Source: Bacillota bacterium (GTDB taxonomy: Bacteria; Bacillota; Clostridia; Acetivibrionales; DSM-1351). Taken from it: DNA of 64,000 nt. The stretch is from contig JAEYHZ010000022.1 in NCBI GenBank assembly GCA_023409265.1, positions 186,001 through 250,000 on the forward strand. The letters run 5' to 3'. Under the pieces are notes generated by a model. It was not told the origin of the DNA and did no database searches. It was given only the letters and a program-made list of their open reading frames with translations. The position numbers and the translations under genes are program-made. This document shows positions 46,855 through 55,223 of the stretch, one piece after another. The first letter of the stretch is position 1, and each line of letters opens with the position of its first letter.

Positions 46855-46933
46855 ATTGCCCCGTTAAACGCGCCAATAGGTAGGAAAAATTTTCTCCGGC
46901 CGGAAGTTTTTCTATGAGCTTATGCCTTATAAG
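46855..46933 (+). ncRNA. Structured repeat element, copy 2 (unknown class)
   Basis: A 79-base stretch colinear with 14006-14085: ATTGCC, CGTT-AAACGC, AGGTA, TTTTCT, CCGGAA, GTTT and TTATAAG occur in the same order and spacing while the stems differ in sequence. It can form an acctattg/caataggt hairpin and a gaaaaa/tttttc stem-loop. It lies between the BmpA terminator and the ATPase leader. It may be a structured RNA, a leader element, or a dispersed palindromic repeat. Confidence 0.4.
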
Positions 46934-46970
46934 AGGTTGACTCAGTCCAAATATGGTTCTGGAGGTTTGC

Positions 46971-47012
46971 ATGACAGACTTCACCTGGATTATCCTCCAA
47001 ACCAAACTATGA
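46971..47012 (+). CDS. Possible 13-codon leader peptide
   Basis: GGAGG at 46961-46965 is followed after five bases by an ATG that opens a 13-codon frame (MTDFTWIILQTKL) ending in TGA. The ribosome site lies in a hairpin (ggttctggagg near 46955 with cctccaaacc near 46993). The start context resembles that of the ATPase gene downstream, so it may instead be a decayed duplicate of that start region. Low confidence. Confidence 0.25.
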   Translation: MTDFTWIILQTKL

Positions 47013-47067
47013 TTTTACGGCCGCGCGACATATTCAAAGTAATAATAGTACTTGTTCACACAATAAA

Positions 47068-47200
47068 TTGGCCGTATACTGTGAAAACGCCCATGGCCAA
47101 TTAACCTCCTTTATTCGCCTTATAGCGGATTAGGAGTGAATAATTTCAATTTTGTGGCCGCTATGCGGCTCAGAGCCATCACATGGCTTAGGAGGTTAAT
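47068..47200 (+). promoter_or_regulatory. Leader able to sequester the ATPase ribosome binding site
   Basis: Bases 47100-47110 (attaacctcct) are the exact 11-base complement of 47190-47200 (aggaggttaat), which is the Shine-Dalgarno site plus the bases up to the ATG of the ATPase gene. The same anti-SD segment can pair locally with aggag at 47132-47136. Other stems in the leader are aattggcc/ggccaatt (about 47066-47102), gccgc/gcggc (about 47157-47169) and agccat/atggct (about 47174-47188). Mutually exclusive pairings suggest translational control; the ligand or trigger is unknown. Confidence 0.55.
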
Positions 47201-48748
47201 ATGGAAGAATACATTATTGAAATGCTCAATATCACAAAAGAGTTTCCCGGTATTATCGCCAACGATAATATTACCCTCCGTTTAAAAAAAGGGGAAATTC
47301 ATGCTCTTCTGGGGGAAAACGGTGCCGGAAAATCGACACTGATGAGTGTCCTTTTTGGCTTGTACCAGGCCGAAAAAGGTGAGATCAGGATGAAGGGAAA
47401 ACCTGTCAGGATCAACAACCCCAATGACGCAAATGCCTTGGGCATAGGTATGGTACATCAACATTTTAAGCTTGTGGAAATTTTTACGGTTCTTGAAAAT
47501 ATTATTCTGGGCGTTGAACCCAGCAAAGCGGGATTTATTCAGAAAAAAGAAGCAAGAGAGAAAGTATTGAAGCTTAGTGAAAAATATGGACTTAAGGTTA
47601 GTCCCGATGCTCTGATTGAAAAAATTTCGGTTGGAATGCAGCAGCGCGTTGAGATATTAAAGATGTTGTACCGGGAAAATGATATACTCATTTTTGACGA
47701 ACCAACCGCAGTTCTGACTCCGCAGGAAATCGACGAACTTATGGAGATAATGCGGGGCTTTGCAAAAGAAGGAAAATCAATATTATTTATCACTCATAAA
47801 TTAAACGAGATAATGGCAGTAGCCGACAGATGCACGGTGCTCTGGAAGGGCAAGTATAAAGGCACGGTGGATATAAAGGATACCAACAAGGAAGAGCTGT
47901 CAAGGATGATGGTGGGCCGTGATGTTACCTTTAAGGTGGATAAAAAAGATGCTGTGCCCGGTGATATAGTTCTTTCAGTAAAAAATGTAACCGTACCCTC
48001 AAAAACTCATAAAAACAATGCTGTTAAGGATGTTTCCTTTGATGTAAGAGCCGGAGAAATAGTTTGTCTGGCCGGTATTGACGGCAACGGGCAGACAGAG
48101 TTTGTTTCTGCACTTACAGGTTTGGAAAAGCTGAGCAGCGGAAGTATTACCCTTAGCGGCAATAATATAACGAAGGCATCGGTACGTAACCGTTCCAAAG
48201 CTGGTATGAGTCATATACCGGAGGACAGGCACAAGCATGGCCTTGTACTTGAATATACACTGGAAGAAAACATGGTTATGCAGCGTTACTGGGAACCCGA
48301 ATTTCAACAAATGGGCTTTATAAAGAAAGATGAAGTACGTTCCTATGCTGAGGAACTTATAGAGCAATATGACGTCCGAAGTGGCCAGGGCCCAATAACT
48401 GTTGCGCGGAGTATGTCGGGTGGAAACCAGCAAAAGGCTATTATTGCCCGTGAAATAGACAAACAGCACAAGCTGCTGGTTGCAGTTCAGCCTACAAGAG
48501 GTCTGGATGTAGGTGCAATCGAATATATTCACAAGCAGCTTATTTCGACACGTGATGCCGGGAAAGGTGTACTGCTGGTTTCCCTGGAGCTTGACGAAGT
48601 AATGAATGTAAGTGACCGCATCCTTGTTATGTACGAAGGTGAAATAGTAGGTGAACTTGACCCGAAGACAACTACAGTTCAAGAACTTGGTCTATATATG
48701 TCTGGCGCAAAACGTAACATCATAAAGGAGAATGAAAATGCAAAATAA
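47201..48748 (+). CDS. nupO: Nucleoside ABC transporter ATP-binding protein (NupO/YufO type)
   Basis: This 515-residue double-ATPase drives nucleoside import. The first half has Walker A GENGAGKSTLMS (about residue 39-50), signature SVGMQQRVEILK and Walker B ILIFDEPTAVL. The second half has the usual degenerate Walker A GIDGNGQTEF, signature MSGGNQQKAIIARE and LLVAVQPTRGLDVG. This duplication is standard for RbsA/YufO-type transporters. The ATG at 47201 is immediately preceded by aggaggttaat, which a complementary leader segment can mask. The next permease gene overlaps its end by 11 bases, indicating translational coupling. The likely cargo is purine nucleosides, based on the BmpA partner. 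Confidence 0.93.
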   Translation: MEEYIIEMLNITKEFPGIIANDNITLRLKKGEIHALLGENGAGKSTLMSVLFGLYQAEKGEIRMKGKPVRINNPNDANALGIGMVHQHFKLVEIFTVLENIILGVEPSKAGFIQKKEAREKVLKLSEKYGLKVSPDALIEKISVGMQQRVEILKMLYRENDILIFDEPTAVLTPQEIDELMEIMRGFAKEGKSILFITHKLNEIMAVADRCTVLWKGKYKGTVDIKDTNKEELSRMMVGRDVTFKVDKKDAVPGDIVLSVKNVTVPSKTHKNNAVKDVSFDVRAGEIVCLAGIDGNGQTEFVSALTGLEKLSSGSITLSGNNITKASVRNRSKAGMSHIPEDRHKHGLVLEYTLEENMVMQRYWEPEFQQMGFIKKDEVRSYAEELIEQYDVRSGQGPITVARSMSGGNQQKAIIAREIDKQHKLLVAVQPTRGLDVGAIEYIHKQLISTRDAGKGVLLVSLELDEVMNVSDRILVMYEGEIVGELDPKTTTVQELGLYMSGAKRNIIKENENAK

Positions 48749-49874
48749 CAGTTCTTCATCCAAAATATTTGATGTAAAGAAAATAATTGGCGGCAAAGGG
48801 TTTTCAGCATTTACTGCCGCACTGCTGGCCATTTTTCTGGGATTGATTTTCGGTTTCATAGTTATGGCAGTGGCAAGTCCCGCTAACTCGCTGGCAGGTT
48901 TCCAAACAGTAATACTCGGCGGTTTACGTCGTCTGGGAGATGTATTTTATTTTGCAACCCCTATATTAATGACCGGTTTGGCAGTCGGCTTTGCCTTCAA
49001 AATGGGCTTATTCAATATAGGAGCTTCAGGCCAGTATACTATGGGAATGTTCTTTGCCCTGTATGTAGGCTTTATGTGGGATTTACCCGATGGTATTCAC
49101 TGGATGGTCTGTGTTTTAGCCGGTATGGTGGGAGGTATGCTCTGGGGGTTTATTCCGGGTATATTCAAAGCTCTGTTGAACGTTAATGAGGTAATCACAT
49201 CAATAATGTTCAACTATATCGGCATGTATCTTGTAGATATGCTTATTCAGGGAAATTCGGTTATGTATATCTCTTCAAAAACCAGAACACAATATTTGCC
49301 GGCTTCGGCGCAAATGCCCTCACTAGGCATAACCAATTCAAATGTAAATGTCTCAATCATTATCGGTATTGTTGTAGCAATAATTTTATATATTCTTTTA
49401 AACAAAACCACCTTCGGTTATGAGTTAAAAGCTACGGGATATAACAAACATGCAGCGATTTATGCCGGTATGAACGGAAAACGCAACATCATATTAACAA
49501 TGATAATTGCCGGCGGGCTTGCAGGTTTGGGCGGAGCATTTTCCATATTGGCCCCATCCGCAATATCCGGCAGCAGTATGACCTATGAACCTATTAATGT
49601 TATTGCGGCCAACGGCTTTAATGGTATTGCGGTAGCACTTCTGGGAAATAACAGTCCAATAGGTATTATATTCTCTGCAATATTTATATCGCATATTCAG
49701 AGAGGTGGAACGCTGGCCAGCTTATATGGCTTCAAGCCTGAAATAATTGACGTGGTAATCGCCGTCATAATTTATTTCTCAGCCTTTGCAATGCTTATGA
49801 ATTCAACAGTGGTTAAGCTTGTAAAAAGGCGCCGGGAAAAGAAGCAAGACAAAGTATTAAAGGAGGGGGCGTAA
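48738..49874 (+). CDS. nupP: Nucleoside ABC transporter permease (NupP/YufP type)
   Basis: The 378-residue integral membrane protein belongs to the BPD_transp_2 family (RbsC-like) with about 8-10 membrane segments; FNIGASGQYTMGMFFALY and NVNEVITSIMFNYIGMY are typical YufP blocks. It forms the nucleoside channel with the next permease. I chose the second ATG (48738), 7 bases after AAAGGAG (48724-48730); the first ATG at 48732 is only one base from that site. The gene overlaps the ATPase gene and is followed after 3 bases by the second permease. Confidence 0.92.
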   Translation: MQNNSSSSKIFDVKKIIGGKGFSAFTAALLAIFLGLIFGFIVMAVASPANSLAGFQTVILGGLRRLGDVFYFATPILMTGLAVGFAFKMGLFNIGASGQYTMGMFFALYVGFMWDLPDGIHWMVCVLAGMVGGMLWGFIPGIFKALLNVNEVITSIMFNYIGMYLVDMLIQGNSVMYISSKTRTQYLPASAQMPSLGITNSNVNVSIIIGIVVAIILYILLNKTTFGYELKATGYNKHAAIYAGMNGKRNIILTMIIAGGLAGLGGAFSILAPSAISGSSMTYEPINVIAANGFNGIAVALLGNNSPIGIIFSAIFISHIQRGGTLASLYGFKPEIIDVVIAVIIYFSAFAMLMNSTVVKLVKRRREKKQDKVLKEGA

Positions 49875-49877
49875 AAT

Positions 49878-50843
49878 ATGGATACTTTATATTATTTAAT
49901 TCAAAGTACGCTTCCGGTGGCTATCCCGCTTCTTCTGGTGGCACTGGGCGGAATGTTCAGTGAGCGAAGTGGTGTTGTCAACATAGCTCTCGAAGGTATA
50001 ATGCTGTTTGGTGCCCTGTTTGGCTGCTTGTTTGTCTACTTTGTACAGGGTACAGGCCTGGATGCTCAGATTATCTTACTTTTGGGCATGGTGGTTGCTG
50101 CAATTGCGGGCTTCGTATACTCGCTGCTTTTATCCTTCGCAGCTGTTAATATGAAAGCCGATCAGACTATTTCAGGAACTGCATTGAATATGCTTGTCCC
50201 TGCTGCATTGCTGCTTTTTGCAAAAATGTATTTCACCAGCGACGGAATAACTACAGATGTGGACTTTTACCTCAAAGGTATTCCCGGCCTTAAGGACATA
50301 CCTGTTTTAGGAAAATTGTTCTTCCAGAATACCTATATTACAGTTTACCTCGGACTGCTTCTGCTTGTAATAGCAACCGTTATTTTTTACAAGACAAGGT
50401 TCGGTCTCAGACTTCGTGCCTGTGGCGAACACCCTCAAGCGGCCGACTCTGTTGGTATAAATGTATATGTTATGCGATATGCAGGTGTAAGCTTGTCCGG
50501 TATTCTCGGAGGTATCGGAGGATTCTTTTACTCGGTAGGAGTCATGGACGGGAATGTCAACGGTCATACCGGTGTTGCAGGCTTCGGTTTCCTTGCCCTG
50601 GCAGTTATGATCTTTGGACAGTGGAAGCCATTAAAAATTCTTCTTGCTGCACTGTTCTTTGCTTTCCTGCGTACTGTGGCCTACTCGGTCACTTTGATTC
50701 CTTTCCTTGATGCGCTGGGTATAAATCAGACCTTCTACAAAATGCTGCCTTATATAGCTACAATGGTGGTTCTTGCATTTACTTCAAAGAAATCCAGAGC
50801 ACCAAAGGCTGAAGGTATTCCATACGATAAGGGTCAGAGATAA
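49878..50843 (+). CDS. nupQ: Nucleoside ABC transporter permease (NupQ/YufQ type)
   Basis: The 321-residue membrane protein is the second BPD_transp_2 permease of the nucleoside importer, with family blocks GGMFSERSGVVNIALEGIML near the N-terminus and RACGEHPQAADSVGINVY near residue 180. Eight or so membrane segments are visible. It starts 3 bases after the YufP-like gene, with aaggaggg as ribosome site, and is the last gene of the operon; a terminator follows at 50848. Confidence 0.93.
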   Translation: MDTLYYLIQSTLPVAIPLLLVALGGMFSERSGVVNIALEGIMLFGALFGCLFVYFVQGTGLDAQIILLLGMVVAAIAGFVYSLLLSFAAVNMKADQTISGTALNMLVPAALLLFAKMYFTSDGITTDVDFYLKGIPGLKDIPVLGKLFFQNTYITVYLGLLLLVIATVIFYKTRFGLRLRACGEHPQAADSVGINVYVMRYAGVSLSGILGGIGGFFYSVGVMDGNVNGHTGVAGFGFLALAVMIFGQWKPLKILLAALFFAFLRTVAYSVTLIPFLDALGINQTFYKMLPYIATMVVLAFTSKKSRAPKAEGIPYDKGQR

Positions 50844-50847
50844 TTTT

Positions 50848-50884
50848 AAAGCCGCTGATACTTTTACTAAGTATTAGCGGCTTT
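50848..50884 (+). terminator. Intrinsic terminator of nucleoside transporter operon
   Basis: Arms 50848-50861 and 50871-50884 (aaagccgctgatac / gtattagcggcttt) pair with a single wobble, followed by tctgt; it lies a few bases after the last permease stop. Confidence 0.8.
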
Positions 50885-50914
50885 TCTGTACACAAAAGTG
50901 TTATATCAGTTTTT

Positions 50915-51040
50915 AATATAAGTTTTAAGATTTATACTTTGGTTATAATATAAGTTCAAGATTTATACCTTAGTTATATTATAAGTTCAAGATTTATACT
51001 TTGGTTATAATATAAGTTTAAGATTTATAATTTGATTTAT
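50915..51040. repeat. Four tandem repeats of about 31 bp
   Basis: Units start at 50915, 50947, 50978 and 51009; each reads approximately aatataagttcaagatttat followed by actttggttat, with one to four differences. They fill the gap between the convergent nucleoside permease and DUF454 genes. No coding function is seen; this is a minisatellite or a multi-site array. Confidence 0.85.
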
Positions 51041-51060
51041 ACAATAATTTATTCTATAGT

Positions 51061-51453
51061 TTATTCTATCTTATTGTCTTCCATAGTTTTAAGCTTTAGC
51101 AAATGAATGCTTACGCCTATACCTACCAAACATAAAAATACAGTTAAATGGAGACTTCCGACAATCAGCATCGAGACAGAAAGAGAGATCCAAAGAAATA
51201 TTATTGCAGCTATCTTTGTGCTCTTTTTAACAGCCCTGTAAGTAATATAATTATAAATATACCGACCAAATATTTTATGATTGATCAGCCAGTCATGCAG
51301 TCTTTTTGAACTGCGGACATAGCAGAATGAGGTCAATAACAAAAATGGTGTTGTTGGCAGAACTGGTATAAAAATGCCTATAATACCTAAAAACAAAGAT
51401 ATTGATCCAAATGCCACCAAAAGATATTTTTTTAACTTATAACTCTTTTCCAC
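51061..51453 (-). CDS. DUF454 (YbaN-like) inner-membrane protein
   Basis: This protein of about 130 residues has the DUF454 pattern: membrane helix, GIIGIFIPVLPTTPFLLLTSFCY (split family signature around residues 22-45), the SKRLHDWLINHKIFGRYI block, then two further membrane helices near the C-terminus. Function is unknown in the family. I favour the GTG at 51453 because AAGGAAGG lies just ahead of it; the longer frame opening at a GTG at 51474 would span that ribosome site. It follows the serine hydrolase gene by 11 bases on the same strand and is likely co-transcribed with it. Confidence 0.82.
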   Translation of the reverse strand: MEKSYKLKKYLLVAFGSISLFLGIIGIFIPVLPTTPFLLLTSFCYVRSSKRLHDWLINHKIFGRYIYNYITYRAVKKSTKIAAIIFLWISLSVSMLIVGSLHLTVFLCLVGIGVSIHLLKLKTMEDNKIE

Positions 51454-51464
51454 ATACACCTTCC

Positions 51465-52643
51465 TTAAATACACGCACTTAATATAACATTTCTTAATCT
51501 TCTTGCAAGCGGGGTTGTACCGGCATCAGTTCTCTGCATCATAAGTAAGAATGTTAAGTTTTCCCTGGGGCAATTGCAGAAATATGCTCCAAGCCAGCCG
51601 TCCCAGCCATATTCTCCAAGACTTCCCATATCCCCTGCCCGGCTTGGGTCTGTCATTACACGCATGAGATTTCCATAGCTGTGGCCACCCAAGGTAACCC
51701 AGTCATCAAAGTTCTTCTGCTGTTCAGTATTTAATGTACAGGAGGTCAGATAATTAACTGTTCTGGGACGCAGTATTCTCACATCTCCCAGACTTCCTTC
51801 ATTCATCAGCATCCCTGCAAACTTTGCATAATCATCGATGGTTGAAACGAGGCCTGCTCCGCCTGATTCGAAGGCAGGAATTCTGTCCATTTTATGTATA
51901 ACACCCAAGTGGTCTTGATAAAATGGTACTAATTCCCCCTTCTCATTGCGTGCATATGTTTTTACAAGACGGTCTCTTTTTTCTTCAGGTACCCAAAAAG
52001 CTGTATCCTGCATTCCAAGAGGCTTAAAGAATTCTTTATCAAGAAATTCTCCGTAGCTTAGACCACTGACAACTTCTACCACGGCACCCAGAACATCGGC
52101 AGAGGTTCCATATTGCCATGCTGAACCGGGCTGAAAAGCTAAAGCGCATTTCCCCAGCTTGTTCATGGCTTCTAGGGTACTCATTGGTGAATCCCCCAAC
52201 AATCTGTCATCAAGCTCCCTAAACAAAGCTTCTGTATCCTGCCCTGCCCTGTCACTTCCTCCATATACCAACCCTGAGGTCATAGAAAGCAGATCTTTTA
52301 TATTGACCTCCCGTTGTGCCGGCACCAGCTCACCTCCTGCCGCAACCATCTGATTCTTAAACCCCGGAAGGAACTTGCTTACAGGATCGTACAAATCAAT
52401 CTCTCCACGTTCAAAAAGAATCATGACAGCAGCTGCCGTTACAGGTTTACTCATGGAATACAATCTAAATATGGAATCTCTCCTGACAGGAAGTTTTTCT
52501 TCTTTGTCAGCATACCCATCCTCATGGTATAAAATTTCATTACCATCCTTAATTATCATTAAATTCGCACCGGCCAATTCATTGTTATCTATACCGGCCC
52601 TCAATACTTTTTTTATCTGACCGATTTCCTCTTGACTAAACAT
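51465..52643 (-). CDS. Serine hydrolase, class C beta-lactamase/D-alanyl-D-alanine carboxypeptidase fold
   Basis: The 392-residue protein belongs to the beta-lactamase (PF00144) superfamily. The catalytic Ser63 and Lys66 form the SMSK (S-x-x-K) motif, and the YGTS near residue 180 occupies the Y-x-N tyrosine position. A late GGHSYGN stretch could stand for the third (KTG-like) motif. No signal peptide is seen, so it is more likely a cytoplasmic esterase or amidase than a true beta-lactamase or cell-wall enzyme. The exact substrate is unknown. It leads a two-gene unit with the DUF454 gene. Confidence 0.85.
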   Translation of the reverse strand: MFSQEEIGQIKKVLRAGIDNNELAGANLMIIKDGNEILYHEDGYADKEEKLPVRRDSIFRLYSMSKPVTAAAVMILFERGEIDLYDPVSKFLPGFKNQMVAAGGELVPAQREVNIKDLLSMTSGLVYGGSDRAGQDTEALFRELDDRLLGDSPMSTLEAMNKLGKCALAFQPGSAWQYGTSADVLGAVVEVVSGLSYGEFLDKEFFKPLGMQDTAFWVPEEKRDRLVKTYARNEKGELVPFYQDHLGVIHKMDRIPAFESGGAGLVSTIDDYAKFAGMLMNEGSLGDVRILRPRTVNYLTSCTLNTEQQKNFDDWVTLGGHSYGNLMRVMTDPSRAGDMGSLGEYGWDGWLGAYFCNCPRENLTFLLMMQRTDAGTTPLARRLRNVILSACI

Positions 52644-52711
52644 TTTGATTTACCCCCTCTTTAATTAGTGTATATATATTGAAATACTAGCATAAATTTT
52701 TTAAGAAAAAA

Positions 52712-52738
52712 ACCGGTTTTCCAAAAATGAAAACCGGT
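52712..52738 (-). terminator. Intrinsic terminator of the trmO gene (minus strand)
   Basis: A perfect 10 bp stem (accggttttc / gaaaaccggt) with a 7-base loop. The minus-strand reading ends in a run of seven T, so it acts on transcripts from the gene ending at 52762. Confidence 0.85.
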
Positions 52739-52761
52739 CTTTTAATATTTCAGTATGATTT

Positions 52762-53238
52762 TTAGAAGTTAAATACCTTACTCCAGTCAAAATCTCCTGA
52801 AGTCTCTACACTATTTGGCCAATTGGCGCACCACTGCGGGACTGGTGGGTTTTCCACCCTATCAAGGCTGGGTGTGTATGGCTTAATATCCAAAATGGGT
52901 GTATTATCCTCGGCATCTATATAAGCCAGCCCTACTATACCTTTGTCAGTATCAATATAGATAACATTTGCACAGGTAAGGGCAATGGGGTTGGGACGTT
53001 CCGGTGAACGTGTTGCAAATGTGCCCAAAAGCTCAGGTGAACTTTTGTAGGGACTTTGCTCCAGCAGCTTATTCCGGGAGTCTGAATGGTCGCATTTATC
53101 AAACCACCATAGAATGTTAATGTAAGTAAACCCCTCAAGACCGGTAAGTGCAGGGATATACTCCCTGTCCAGTTCCAGGCGTGCTCCTTCGGAATCAACA
53201 CGCACTTTTCCAATAGATTTAACAGAGTACTGTTCCAT
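52762..53238 (-). CDS. trmO: TrmO/TsaA-family SAM-dependent methyltransferase (UPF0066)
   Basis: The 158-residue protein matches the UPF0066/TrmO family, whose studied members methylate N6-threonylcarbamoyladenosine-37 in tRNA. Family blocks are visible: SIGKVRV at the start, LTGLEGFTYINILWWFDKCD (split over residues 32-52), GTFATRSPERPNPIALT (about 72-90) and DNTPILDIKPYTP (about 112-124). It is shorter than E. coli TrmO and lacks the C-terminal extension, as in many short bacterial and archaeal members, so the tRNA target is presumed from family only. It is a single-gene unit with its own terminator. Confidence 0.85.
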   Translation of the reverse strand: MEQYSVKSIGKVRVDSEGARLELDREYIPALTGLEGFTYINILWWFDKCDHSDSRNKLLEQSPYKSSPELLGTFATRSPERPNPIALTCANVIYIDTDKGIVGLAYIDAEDNTPILDIKPYTPSLDRVENPPVPQWCANWPNSVETSGDFDWSKVFNF

Positions 53239-53341
53239 AAATAAATCTCCTATTCGTTTTTATTTACGGCGCCGTTATCTATATTATATAAGTGTGCCTT
53301 TATACTACAAGTGGTTTTTCAGGATTATTGAAAAATATTTT

Positions 53342-55027
53342 TTAACTGACCTGCAAAGTAAAAAATGTTACATCATCCTTCAGGCCGCCATTCTCAGTGA
53401 AAAATTTGATAGTTTTATCCAGTTCCTCGTAAATATCCAAACTTTTATTTTCATCTTCTTCTGAAAGCAGCTTCTTTAGTGTTTCAATATTAAATACTTT
53501 CCCGGTTTTTTTATTATTCAGTTCAATTAACCCATCCGTATAGAAAAAGATTTTATCCCCGTTTTCAAGCTGAATGGTTTTATCTATATAGTCAGCAGAG
53601 CAAATATCCGCCAGATTGCAAATTGGCAATCCTTTTATATCCATTTCCAGGATCTCACCTTCTCTTTTGACTATCAGCGGCTGGGCATTCATACCGGCAG
53701 ATGAGTAAACAAGCTGTTTGGTCTCCATATTATAAATGGCATATAAGACTAAAATATATATCTCGTCCTTAAAATTTACCTTATTATACAATTTATAAAG
53801 GTTCTCCAGGACTTTTGAGGGATTTATGACCTCTGACCTGTTTCCCTCCAATTCCTTTATTGTTTTTATACTCTGGTTGAGAAATACCGTCAGCATGGCA
53901 GCAGGAACTCCATGTCCCGAGACATCTCCTATGTACATTCCTATATTCTTCTCATCCAATCTGAAAATATTATAGAAATCTCCGCTTACTCTTTCAGCAG
54001 GATAATATTTCGCCTCAAATGAGACCTGTTCATTATTGGGCAGCTTACCCGGCAGCATGGCCTTCTGAATATCGCGGGCACATTCCAGGTCCTCCAGAAG
54101 CTTCTGGTTGGTTTGAGCCAAATCCTTTGTTCTCTCGGCAACCAGCTTATTCAGGTTTCTTGCATCTGCCTTTATCTTATTCTTGGCTTCGTATAGTGCC
54201 AGGTAAGGTTTTTCAATATTATTGACGAAGGCCACACGAAATACCATAAAATACGATAAAAATTTATAAACATGCCCGAGATAATTATATATATCATAGA
54301 CCGATGTGTACGTTACAAATGCCAGTTCACTGAAAATACTTGTTACAATTGCTATGGTAAATACAAGATTGGAGCTTTCCCTTCTTTTTATATATTGCAG
54401 CAAATACTTTGTACCTGCGACGAAAAAAAAGAAAATAACCACATATTCAAGTATTTTTTTAGTTTGTGTAACACCTGTCCCTTCAATATACATGGGAGGC
54501 AGCATACCGGGATAGTAGGTAACAATAATTAAAACAACAAGAGAAAAAGTAACTGAAAAAGCAAGAAAGACTCTTCTGCCGATTTGTGACTTTTTATTTA
54601 TTCTGATAAAACTTGCTGCCGTAATACCTATTGCTCCGACCAGTCTCGCAATCATCCAAAAAGCTGTAGCCCTGTTTGAGGTAGTATTTTCAACCAAAAA
54701 ATATGTCATTCCTTTAAAGCTTAGTGTATGGAATATATCAATTATACCCATTATCAAAAAAACGTTTGCTACAACTATTCCCCTTAACCTGTGGTTTTGC
54801 CGGTAAGAATAGTAAGGCAGAATAAAGACACAAAATGATACCAGAATACTCACAAATTCAAAAATTGTGTGCCAGGAAAGGAAAGCTGCAGGACTCATTA
54901 TTTTATCAAAAAACGGCTCGAATAAATATATGGTTTGAAAAAGCACCCACGAAAAAATAATGGTAATGCCAAGCCATATAAGCTTTCCATACTTCGAAAC
55001 ATTCTTATTAATACTCTTTAACAGCAA
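53342..55027 (-). CDS. MASE3 membrane sensor with SpoIIE-type PP2C phosphatase domain
   Basis: The 561-residue signalling protein has about seven membrane segments forming a MASE3 sensor (about residues 15-275; hallmarks IDIFHTLSFKGM and ELAFVTYTSVYDIYNYLGHVYKF split across the last helices), a coiled-coil linker (about 280-320) and a C-terminal SpoIIE/RsbU-like phosphatase (about 330-561) with metal-binding GDFYN and GDVSGHG. Such proteins dephosphorylate anti-anti-sigma factors in stress or development switches; no partner gene is adjacent. The start codon appears to be TTG after a ggcggtgg ribosome-like site. The signal sensed is unknown. Confidence 0.88.
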   Translation of the reverse strand: MLLKSINKNVSKYGKLIWLGITIIFSWVLFQTIYLFEPFFDKIMSPAAFLSWHTIFEFVSILVSFCVFILPYYSYRQNHRLRGIVVANVFLIMGIIDIFHTLSFKGMTYFLVENTTSNRATAFWMIARLVGAIGITAASFIRINKKSQIGRRVFLAFSVTFSLVVLIIVTYYPGMLPPMYIEGTGVTQTKKILEYVVIFFFFVAGTKYLLQYIKRRESSNLVFTIAIVTSIFSELAFVTYTSVYDIYNYLGHVYKFLSYFMVFRVAFVNNIEKPYLALYEAKNKIKADARNLNKLVAERTKDLAQTNQKLLEDLECARDIQKAMLPGKLPNNEQVSFEAKYYPAERVSGDFYNIFRLDEKNIGMYIGDVSGHGVPAAMLTVFLNQSIKTIKELEGNRSEVINPSKVLENLYKLYNKVNFKDEIYILVLYAIYNMETKQLVYSSAGMNAQPLIVKREGEILEMDIKGLPICNLADICSADYIDKTIQLENGDKIFFYTDGLIELNNKKTGKVFNIETLKKLLSEEDENKSLDIYEELDKTIKFFTENGGLKDDVTFFTLQVS

Positions 55028-55196
55028 TATACCACCGCCCAGGGAAATGAAAAACCGGTATACAAATCGTCCCTTTGTACCCCTTTTGTCAAGTCTTTTT
55101 ACTATTCATTTTAGCATAAAATTGCTTTGGATTATAGAACTATTTCTTCTAAAAATTAAAAATAAGGAAAAATTTAACTTTTAAATCAGAAAAGCA

Positions 55197-55220
55197 AGCC
55201 CTTTAGTAATATTAAAGGCT
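55197..55220 (-). terminator. Possible terminator of AraC gene (minus strand)
   Basis: agccctttagt and attaaaggct form an imperfect stem just beyond the AraC stop; the minus strand then reads tgcttttct. A weak but plausible terminator. Confidence 0.4.
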
Positions 55221-55223
55221 AAA

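Noticed and set aside
46922..47104. 60-residue frame in the leader of the nucleoside ATPase gene
   Set aside because: Poor start context and low-quality composition; the region is better explained by RNA structure.
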